A stretch of DNA of 64,000 bases from Halovenus halobia (GTDB lineage: Archaea > Halobacteriota > Halobacteria > Halobacteriales > Haloarculaceae), in NCBI RefSeq assembly GCF_051414135.1, contig NZ_JBLKOA010000007.1, forward strand, positions 1 to 64,000. The letters run 5' to 3'. A model generated the notes under the pieces. It saw only the letters and a list, made by a program, of their open reading frames with translations. It was not told the origin of the DNA and did not search any database. Below are positions 58,236 through 64,000 of this stretch, piece after piece. The stretch's first letter is position 1; every line of letters starts with the position of its first letter. The position numbers and the translations under genes were made by a program.

Positions 58236-59939
58236 TCAGTCGGCGACACTGATTGTCTCTCGGTAGGTCCCGTACTGCTCCTCAAAGACTGACATAATCT
58301 CTCCCATCGTGGCGTAGGCTTTGACTGCGTCGACAACTGCCGGAACAACATTTTCGTCGTTATCCACCGCCTCGGCAACCTCCGCGAGTGCCTCTTCGAC
58401 GGCTTCGTTGTTTCGTTCGGCTTTGACCTCGGCGAGGCGGTCGCGCTGGCGTTCTTGCGTGTCTTCATCAACAGTCAGAATCTCTGGCTCGGTATCTTCC
58501 TCGATTTCGTACTCGTTGACGCCGACGACAGTCTCCTCGCCGCGCTCGACGCGGCGCTGGTACTCGTAGGCAGCGTCCTGAATCTCGCGCTGGAAGTAGC
58601 CATCTTCGATGCCCTTGAGCACGCCCGCCCGCATCGACCCGTCGCCGAGCGATTTGATCTCCTCGATGTATTCCATCGCCTCCTGTTCAACCTGGTCGGT
58701 CAGTGCTTCGACAGCGAAGGAGCCACCCATCGGGTCGACAATGTCGGCCGCGCCGGACTCCTCGGCGATGATCTGCTGGGTGCGCAGCGAGACGCGAACG
58801 GCGTCCTCGCTCGGCAGTGCCAGGGCCTCGTCGTAGCTGTTGGTGTGGAGGCTCTGGGTGCCGCCGAGGACGCCTGCCAGTGCCTGAATCGTCACGCGAA
58901 CGATGTTGTTCATCGGCTGCTGGGCTGTCAGCGACTGGCCGGCGGTCTGGGTGTGGAACTTGAGTTGTCGGGCGGCCTCGCTCTCCGCGCCGTACCAGTC
59001 GGCCATAATCCGCGCCCAGATACGCCTGGCCGCCCGGAACTTCGCTACTTCCTCGAACAGCGAGTTGTGAGAGTTGAAGAAAAACGACAGCGTCGGGCCG
59101 AACTCGTCGACATCCATCCCGCGGTCGAGACAGTCCTCGACGTAGGCCATCCCGTCGGCGAGCGTAAAGGCCAGTTCCTGGACGGCAGTCGAGCCAGCCT
59201 CACGGATGTGATAGCCTGAGACAGAAACGGGTTTGAACTTCGGCGTCTCTTCGGCTGAGTACTCTATCACATCGGTCGTAATCTTCAGCGAGGGCTCTGG
59301 CGGGACGACCCACTCTTTCTGTGCGATAAACTCTTTGAACATATCGTTCTGGAGGGTGCCGCGAACCTCGGCGCGGTCGACGCCCTGCTCGTCAGCGAGC
59401 GCGAGATACATCGCGTAGATGACGACGGCACTGGGATTAATCGTGAACGAGGTGGAAATCTCGTCGAGGTCGATGCCGTCGAAGAGGATTTCCATATCCC
59501 GGAGCGTGTCGACGGCGACCCCCTCTTTACCGACTTCGCCGTTTGCCATCCGGTGGTCAGAGTCGATCCCCATCAGCGTCGGCATATCGAAGGCCGTCGA
59601 GAGCCCGGTCTGGCCCTCCTCGATCAGGTAGTGAAAGCGCTTGTTGGTCTCCTCGGCGGTGCCAAAGCCAGCAAATTGGCGCATCGTCCACGTCCGGCCG
59701 CGGTACATCGTCGGATACACACCGCGCGTGTACGGCGGCTCTCCCGGAAAGCCGAGGTCCTCGTCGTAGTCGATGTCGGCAACGTCCTCGGGCGTGTACA
59801 GCCGCTCGACGTCCATATTCGAGACTGTCCCAAAGCGCTCCTGTCGTTCCCCGTGTTTCGAGAGTACCGGGTCGAGCCGTTCGGATTCCCACTCCCCCCG
59901 ACGCTCACGTATCTCCGCGAGTTCCTCCTCGTCGAACAT
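58236..59939 (-). CDS. Methylmalonyl-CoA mutase, large (catalytic) subunit
   Basis: Carbon-skeleton isomerase (567 aa) converting methylmalonyl-CoA and succinyl-CoA with adenosylcobalamin. It holds the TIM-barrel substrate domain: YPTMYRGRTWTMRQFAGFGT with the conserved Tyr/Arg, GLSTAFDMPTLMGIDSDHRM, STSFTINPSAVVIYAMYLAL, RSLGVLGGTQSLHTNSYDEA-type region (here ALAGVLGGTQSLHTNSYDEA) and IVDPMGGSFAVEALT. The B12-binding domain is absent, so a separate small subunit gene must exist elsewhere, as usual in archaea. It serves propionate/odd-chain and branched-chain oxidation, linking to the beta-oxidation genes at 2-5 kb. It stands alone. Confidence 0.96.
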   Translation of the reverse strand: MFDEEELAEIRERRGEWESERLDPVLSKHGERQERFGTVSNMDVERLYTPEDVADIDYDEDLGFPGEPPYTRGVYPTMYRGRTWTMRQFAGFGTAEETNKRFHYLIEEGQTGLSTAFDMPTLMGIDSDHRMANGEVGKEGVAVDTLRDMEILFDGIDLDEISTSFTINPSAVVIYAMYLALADEQGVDRAEVRGTLQNDMFKEFIAQKEWVVPPEPSLKITTDVIEYSAEETPKFKPVSVSGYHIREAGSTAVQELAFTLADGMAYVEDCLDRGMDVDEFGPTLSFFFNSHNSLFEEVAKFRAARRIWARIMADWYGAESEAARQLKFHTQTAGQSLTAQQPMNNIVRVTIQALAGVLGGTQSLHTNSYDEALALPSEDAVRVSLRTQQIIAEESGAADIVDPMGGSFAVEALTDQVEQEAMEYIEEIKSLGDGSMRAGVLKGIEDGYFQREIQDAAYEYQRRVERGEETVVGVNEYEIEEDTEPEILTVDEDTQERQRDRLAEVKAERNNEAVEEALAEVAEAVDNDENVVPAVVDAVKAYATMGEIMSVFEEQYGTYRETISVAD

Positions 59940-60113
59940 ACTCGATGGTACGGGTGGGTCAGTGATGAAAATACCGACGGTTCGAGCCGGCGGGTGGGCG
60001 TACAGGCCGACCGATGGAATCCCATATATCGAACTCCTGTTCGGTGCTGGGGCTGTGGCTGAGACGGTCGTTCAGTGGGTAGAACTCCTCACGGCGAGTC
60101 CGTCGCGACGCAC

Positions 60114-60479
60114 CTACTCGATTCGGTCGAGGTCGGTTTCGGTCTCTTCGCTCTCGATGTTGCCCGTATTGCGCGTTTCTGTCGGCTCGAACAGCAGCAG
60201 TTCAGTCTCCCTCTCGGCGACTGGTCGGTGCTCGACGCCCTGCGGGACGATGACCAATTCGCCCTCTTCGAGCACGATATCCTGCTCGTCTCGGAGTTCG
60301 ATACGCAGTTTCCCCGACACCACGAAAAATAGTTCGTCGGCGTCTTCGTGACGGTGCCAGACGAACTCACCCTCGGCCTTTGCGAGCTTGACTGCCTGTC
60401 CGTTGAGTTCGCCAGCCAGTCGCGGTGACCAATGCTCTTCGAAGGAATTGAACGCGTCGCTGAGCGTTACTTTCTCCAT
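60114..60479 (-). CDS. Cupin domain-containing protein
   Basis: Single-domain cupin of 121 aa. Motif 1 is EFVWHRHEDADELFFVVSGK, with the two His and Glu metal ligands (H-x-H-x4-E form), and motif 2 is GELVIVPQGVEHRPVAERET with the last His. The C-terminus is acidic (IESEETETDLDRIE). Small cupins of this sort often handle sugars, polyols or act as metal-dependent isomerases; the substrate is unknown. It is monocistronic, with no gene in the 174 bases between it and the mutase start. Confidence 0.9.
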   Translation of the reverse strand: MEKVTLSDAFNSFEEHWSPRLAGELNGQAVKLAKAEGEFVWHRHEDADELFFVVSGKLRIELRDEQDIVLEEGELVIVPQGVEHRPVAERETELLLFEPTETRNTGNIESEETETDLDRIE

Positions 60480-60564
60480 ACCGAGCGTGTCGGTCCAGCG
60501 GACAAGAAGTCTTTCGCGAGGGTCAAAACGGTTCGACCCCGCGGCGGCTGAGGAAGGACTCTGC

Positions 60565-61014
60565 TTATTCGCTGACTTCTGTCTTTACCACCGTGGCGGG
60601 GCGGGTCGTCAGCCGAAGCACGCGGTCGGTGACACTACCGAGTAACGTGCGGTACTCCTCCGGTCTGCGCTTCGTCCCCAGCACGAGTACGTCGGCGTCC
60701 CGTTCGTCCGCGTACCTGACGATTGTCTCGGCAGGCTGACCGTGCCTGAGGCTGGTTTCGCAGTCGACACCGGCCGCCGACGCGCGCTCCGCGATTTCAC
60801 TCACAGTTTCCTCACCGACTTCTTCGAGGCCGTGCTCGGGACCTTCGGCTTCGTCGACGTACTCGTCGCCGCTGTAGGCTGTCACGACATCCTCGTCGAC
60901 GACGTAGAGGACGTCCAGCGTGGCACCGTTCGCGGCCGCCAGGTCGATTGCGTGAGCCGTTGCTTCTTCGGATGCGACTGTTCCGTCTGTCGACAGCAGA
61001 ATTCGGTCGTACAT
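60565..61014 (-). CDS. Universal stress protein (UspA family)
   Basis: Protein of 149 aa. MYDRILLSTDGTVASEEATA is the Usp start, LDVLYVVDEDVVTAYSGDEY the second strand region, RHGQPAETIVRYADERDADV the central helix, and VLGTKRRPEEYRTLLGSVTD-RVLRLTTRPATVV the C-terminal ATP-loop region. The canonical G-x2-G-x9-G(S/T) is altered here to G-T-K-R-R...G-S-V-T, so nucleotide binding is uncertain. A TATA box (TTTTTATAA near 61038-61048, minus strand) fits the start at 61014; the in-frame ATG at 61062 lies upstream of that box. Confidence 0.9.
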   Translation of the reverse strand: MYDRILLSTDGTVASEEATAHAIDLAAANGATLDVLYVVDEDVVTAYSGDEYVDEAEGPEHGLEEVGEETVSEIAERASAAGVDCETSLRHGQPAETIVRYADERDADVLVLGTKRRPEEYRTLLGSVTDRVLRLTTRPATVVKTEVSE

Positions 61015-61205
61015 ATCAAAGACTTTGCACAGGCTGGTTATAAAAACGTCCCCAATTCTCACTTGGTGACGAACTGATGACTGAACAGATTGACGGATGA
61101 CCCCTCCCGAGGGCCGGAGGTGTCGATGTCTCGCCCCTGTGTCGTCCCGACGACGCGGTGTGTCCGTGCCGTTGACGGTTTCAGCCCCGACGCAGTGGCA
61201 ATCTC

Positions 61206-61700
61206 TCAGTTACCTTCTTCACCCGCCTCTGCACCGGGTGCGTTTTGCCTCACGCTTCGAATCCCTTTCAGCGCGTTGTGTTTGCGGGTGTATCTCTCGC
61301 CGCCGGTCGCGATTACGGTTCCGTTTCTGTGGACCATCCGCCAGCGCCACTCCGAAGCGGTGTCCTGAAACACCTCGAACCGCGCGAGGCTTTCTGGCGT
61401 CTCTCCCGGCCCGACGGCCAACTCCGCACCCTCGCTGCTCATCTCCTCGAGCGATTCAACGGGCTCTTCTTCCGGGCCGGAGGTGTCTGGCCACTCCAGT
61501 TCGACCCCTACACTCATCTCCCCATCTTCGACCTCGAATTCGAGTTCGACGCCGACCTCATCGGACAACTCGACATCAACCGACTCGCCCTCACTGCTGA
61601 GTCGAACGACGCCACCGGCGACACCGTCTGCCATGTCTCGACGGACGGTTGCGGCCTCGTCTCTGCTGGCGACCTGTTTGCGCTCGAAGCTTGTTGTCAC
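61206..61700 (-). CDS. Amphi-Trp domain fused to DUF1508 (YegP-like, HVO_2922-type) domain
   Basis: Protein of 164 aa if started at GTG 61700. Residues about 1-75 form an amphi-Trp domain (SFERKQVASRDEAATVRRDM, VELEFEVEDGEMSVGVELEW), an acidic linker follows, and the C-terminal 60 residues are a YegP/DUF1508 repeat (RFEVFQDTASEWRWRMVHRN, GTVIATGGERYTRKHNALKG). The ATG at 61634 would cut the amphi-Trp domain in half. The GTG at 61700 preserves it and has a TATA-like ACAAATAGTTAAC on the minus strand at about 61727-61740. Function unknown. Confidence 0.85.
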   Translation of the reverse strand: MTTSFERKQVASRDEAATVRRDMADGVAGGVVRLSSEGESVDVELSDEVGVELEFEVEDGEMSVGVELEWPDTSGPEEEPVESLEEMSSEGAELAVGPGETPESLARFEVFQDTASEWRWRMVHRNGTVIATGGERYTRKHNALKGIRSVRQNAPGAEAGEEGN

Positions 61701-61771
61701 TCTCTGGGATACGGTTAGGAACGTGTTAACTATTTGTACCCATCCAGTGTCCCCGGGTGACCGGGTACCCA

Positions 61772-62431
61772 CTACACGACTCCGAGTCTGAATACTGCGA
61801 GATATATCTGCCCACAGCCAGCGAGAATCATCACAAGGGCGGCGACCTGCCTCACTCGGTGTGAGTACTGGCCGAGCGAGCGCCAGGAGTCGATTCCAGC
61901 ACCTGCGAGCAGCGTCACCCCGACGAGCGGAACCGTTACACCGAGTGCGTACAGTCCCAAAACGAGCAGACCAGAGTGAACGGGCAGGGCGAGCGCCTGG
62001 GTCACGACGCCGAAAAACAGCGGGACGACACACCCTGCTGCGGCGACTGCGTACACGGCACCGAACACGCCGAAGCCAGCCACCGATGTCGGTCGTGCCG
62101 GAAGTGAAACGCGGAGTTCCGGCCCTCGGTCCAGAAGCGTCACAATGCCGAAGACGACCAGACCTGCTCCGACGACTGGTTCGAGCGCCGGAAGTGCAGT
62201 CTGTATCGGCCGACCAACCGTGAGGACGAGTACCGCAACGACAGTGAGTGAACTAAGCGCACCGACAGCGGCGGCCACAGCAGGCGGGAGCATACCGGTT
62301 TCTCCGTCGCTTTCGCTCAGGTAGTAGCCGACATAGCCCGGCAACAGCGGAAATGCACAGGGGGCGAAAAAGGTCGCAACGCCGGCACTCACTGCGAAGG
62401 CAAGCGCGCCGAAAACGGCAGGTTCAGCCAT
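61772..62431 (-). CDS. ccdA: Cytochrome c biogenesis protein CcdA-type thiol transporter
   Basis: Membrane protein of 219 aa with six helices that moves reducing equivalents across the membrane to extracytoplasmic thioredoxins. Helix 1 contains GVATFFAPCAFPLLPGYVGY with the conserved Cys and Pro residues. Helix 4 contains YAVAAAGCVVPLFFGVVT with the partner Cys. The two Cys form the redox pair in this family. The start MAEPAVFG at 62431 is one base after the TlpA gene's stop, so the genes are one operon (sco, tlpA, ccdA). Upstream in-frame extension overlaps tlpA and is not used. Confidence 0.92.
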   Translation of the reverse strand: MAEPAVFGALAFAVSAGVATFFAPCAFPLLPGYVGYYLSESDGETGMLPPAVAAAVGALSSLTVVAVLVLTVGRPIQTALPALEPVVGAGLVVFGIVTLLDRGPELRVSLPARPTSVAGFGVFGAVYAVAAAGCVVPLFFGVVTQALALPVHSGLLVLGLYALGVTVPLVGVTLLAGAGIDSWRSLGQYSHRVRQVAALVMILAGCGQIYLAVFRLGVV

Positions 62432-62432
62432 A

Positions 62433-62960
62433 CTAGACCAGTGAGTCGAGTTGTTTCCGAAGCGTCTCTTTACCTGCGAGCCCGCTGTGACCGAACTCGA
62501 TACGCCCCTCCTCGTCGGTAATCGCAATGTAGGGGAGACCACCCGCCCCGAACGCGGCTACCAGTTCACTCCCGGGGTCGAGACCAACTGTCCACGCACC
62601 GTCGTTCTGGTCCCACCACTCGGCAATGTCGGCTCTGGTCAGCGTCTCGCTCGGACGTTCGTTCGTCACGGAGATGAACGACACCTCGTCGTACTCAGCC
62701 TGGATTGTATTCAGGATGGCAAGCTGGTCGTCACACGGTGCACACCACGTGGCGAACAGGTCTACGACGGTGACAGTCTCTGGCGTGGGCACAGCCGTCT
62801 CGCCTGCCGCGGAGCCGCGGGCATCCAGCGTCTCCACCCGGATCGGAAGCTGGTCTTCACTCCGTGACTCCGTCCCGGGAACTCCCTGTCGTGCAATCAA
62901 CAGACTTCCGCCAGTCAGCCCGAGCCCCGCAGTTGCGGCGATAACCTGCCTGCGGTTCAC
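62433..62960 (-). CDS. TlpA-like thioredoxin-fold thiol oxidoreductase
   Basis: Exported protein of 175 aa. The N-terminus MNRRQVIAATAGLGLTGGSL is Tat-like with twin Arg and no lipobox Cys. The thioredoxin motif is DLFATWCAPCDDQLAILNTI (W-C-A-P-C), and GLPYIAITDEEGRIEFGHSG contains the cis-Pro and following strand. It probably reduces Cys of the Sco protein or oxidase subunit using electrons delivered by CcdA. Its ATG overlaps the stop codon of the sco gene (62957-62960) and it is one base before ccdA, so all three are translationally linked. Confidence 0.93.
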   Translation of the reverse strand: MNRRQVIAATAGLGLTGGSLLIARQGVPGTESRSEDQLPIRVETLDARGSAAGETAVPTPETVTVVDLFATWCAPCDDQLAILNTIQAEYDEVSFISVTNERPSETLTRADIAEWWDQNDGAWTVGLDPGSELVAAFGAGGLPYIAITDEEGRIEFGHSGLAGKETLRKQLDSLV

Positions 62961-63634
62961 GCGGTTCTCACCCTCTGTAAATCGGAGATAATCTGGTCTT
63001 CGTTCGGTGACTTCGAGCGATAGGCCCGCTCAACGAACCCGTCGGCGTTGACGAGCAGTGTGAGCGGCGTGTGTGTGAACATATACATGTCCATATCCTC
63101 CGGTTCAGTGCGCTGGAAGGCAACGCCAAACTGCTCGTAGACGACAGTCTTGGCTCGCTCGGTGGACGCTGGCCGCAGAAACCGCCAGTTGTCGCTCTCG
63201 GCGTTGATGTTCATCTCCTGGGCGTAGGTCTGGAGACGGTCAGCGGTATCCCGGCTAGGGTCGAACGTAACCGGGAAAAACGAAACGGCGTCACCGTAGC
63301 CGTTGTTCTGTGCGTGGGCCTGAACATTTCGCTGTGTTGCGATGAGCACGGGACAGACTGTCTGGCAGTGACTGTAAAAGAACGTGAGAAGCGCCGGTTC
63401 CGAGACAGCACGCAGGCTGACCGATTGAGACTGCTCTGGTGTTGGGACGGTCGCATCGGGAATCTGTTCGCCCCACGCGGGATAGGGAACGTCGCTGCTC
63501 TCGAACGGTCGATCTGGTTCCGCGAGGACAACATTGGCGTTCGAATCGGTGTTGTCGTCGCTTCCGAGACAGCCAGCGACCCCACTGAGTGCACTCACTG
63601 CCCCAGCAGTCTTGAGAAATGTCCGCCGATTCAT
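62957..63634 (-). CDS. SCO1/SenC family copper-dependent oxidase assembly lipoprotein
   Basis: Protein of 225 aa. The N-terminus MNRRTFLKTAGAVSALSGVA followed by G-C is a twin-Arg signal with lipobox, so it is an exported lipoprotein anchored at Cys21 or nearby. The Sco copper site C-x3-C is in FFYSHCQTVCPVLIATQRNV, and the distal His is expected in MYMFTHTPLTLLVNADGFVE. FPVTFDPSRDTADRLQTYAQ is a further family motif. Known role: insertion of copper into the CuA centre of cytochrome oxidase. It is first in the operon with tlpA and ccdA; no oxidase subunit gene is in the window. Confidence 0.93.
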   Translation of the reverse strand: MNRRTFLKTAGAVSALSGVAGCLGSDDNTDSNANVVLAEPDRPFESSDVPYPAWGEQIPDATVPTPEQSQSVSLRAVSEPALLTFFYSHCQTVCPVLIATQRNVQAHAQNNGYGDAVSFFPVTFDPSRDTADRLQTYAQEMNINAESDNWRFLRPASTERAKTVVYEQFGVAFQRTEPEDMDMYMFTHTPLTLLVNADGFVERAYRSKSPNEDQIISDLQRVRTA

Positions 63635-64000
63635 ACCTGAAATCTCTGTGTCTTCGCTTTTAGCACGTCTGGTATGATTCTCGAATTGCCAGCAGAAGAG
63701 GGGTCACTGTGTTTCTTCACTCGAGGGTAATAAAGAGTGCAGTGTTGAAGTTGAGTTGGCCCGAGGGTTCTCGTGAGCGAAGTGAGCGAGGGCTCGGGAA
63801 GGCAGAGCCCTGCCGGCGGATTTGAACCTCGGAAAGACGACCGTTCGCATTTCGAGGACTCCGCCCTCGCTCCGCTCGCGCTGCGACTTTCCTGGACAAA
63901 TCCGCCGGTCGTTACTGCTTCGTTCCTCACTACCGTTCGTCACAGAAGCAGTGGGCCCGGGCGTTCTCGTGAGCGAAGTGAGTGAGGGCTTGGGAGAGCT
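63635..64000. repeat. Repeat-rich non-coding end of the window
   Basis: No gene is supported. GTTCTCGTGAGCGAAGTGAG occurs twice, at 63767-63786 and 63963-63982, both followed by a GAGGGCT-type stretch. Between them lie GGCGGATTTGAACC and GACAAATCCGCCGG, tRNA T-arm-like pieces in both orientations, and a Glu/Arg-rich pseudo-coding strand. It resembles the degenerate sequence beside tRNA-Trp at 28.4 kb, so a tRNA gene may lie just beyond the window. Confidence 0.5.

Noticed and set aside
61090..61368. 92-codon plus-strand frame overlapping the amphi-Trp/DUF1508 gene
   Set aside because: It overlaps a convincing minus-strand gene; composition is Ser/Pro/Arg-rich as in shadows.

Overview
The window is chromosomal DNA from a halophilic archaeon (class Halobacteria). 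The evidence is consistent: strongly acidic predicted proteins, TATA boxes about 25-30 bases before start codons that are nearly leaderless, a TFB gene, a SAMP2-type ubiquitin-like protein, 3-dehydroquinate synthase II, tRNA-Trp with a guide-RNA intron, and many small zinc-ribbon families found only in haloarchaea. No genus can be named from what is visible.

Layout. 1-10.3 kb is housekeeping: an HTH regulator, tRNA-Glu, a SIMPL-domain protein, a fused 3-hydroxyacyl-CoA dehydrogenase/enoyl-CoA hydratase divergent from an acyl-CoA dehydrogenase (beta-oxidation), samp2 with an acetyltransferase, a phosphohexomutase, larB, a DUF1931 protein, rpiA and tRNA-His. 10.5-25.8 kb is a surface-glycan island: three GT4 glycosyltransferases, four alkaline-phosphatase-superfamily proteins, a Wzx-type flippase, an AsnB-type amidotransferase, a FemAB-like protein, a GNAT, a NodB-type deacetylase and a methyltransferase. 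It starts just after tRNA-His and ends in about 1.1 kb of decayed DNA. The four phosphatase-like proteins share a C-terminal Leu-Gly-Tyr ending, and in the two sulfatase-like ones Thr stands where a formylglycine Cys is expected.

26.9-40.7 kb is mixed core and scarred sequence: small haloarchaeal proteins, intron-containing tRNA-Trp next to 110-bp-spaced copies of its own 3' end, DUF5795/DUF5794, IMP dehydrogenase, a chemotaxis transducer, an XRE regulator/membrane-protein pair with a striking double-palindrome operator, and a PiT phosphate transporter. Several genes are broken: one with an in-frame stop, a frameshifted PAS kinase and a truncated YihY. Copies of a dispersed short repeat lie in the gaps.

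41-64 kb is core again: 3-dehydroquinate synthase II and dehydratase (shikimate pathway), a HflX-like protein with an eroded P-loop, TFB, a Tat-exported penicillin acylase-family hydrolase, Trm112, a membrane PAS histidine kinase, adenylosuccinate synthetase, a winged-helix regulator, a large low-complexity protein, an internally deleted CNNM/CorC transporter, methylmalonyl-CoA mutase large subunit, a cupin, a universal stress protein, an amphi-Trp/DUF1508 protein, and a Sco1-TlpA-CcdA operon probably serving copper/thiol chemistry of respiratory oxidases. The window closes in a repeat-rich non-coding stretch. No intact transposase, CRISPR array, cas gene, rRNA or integrase was found.
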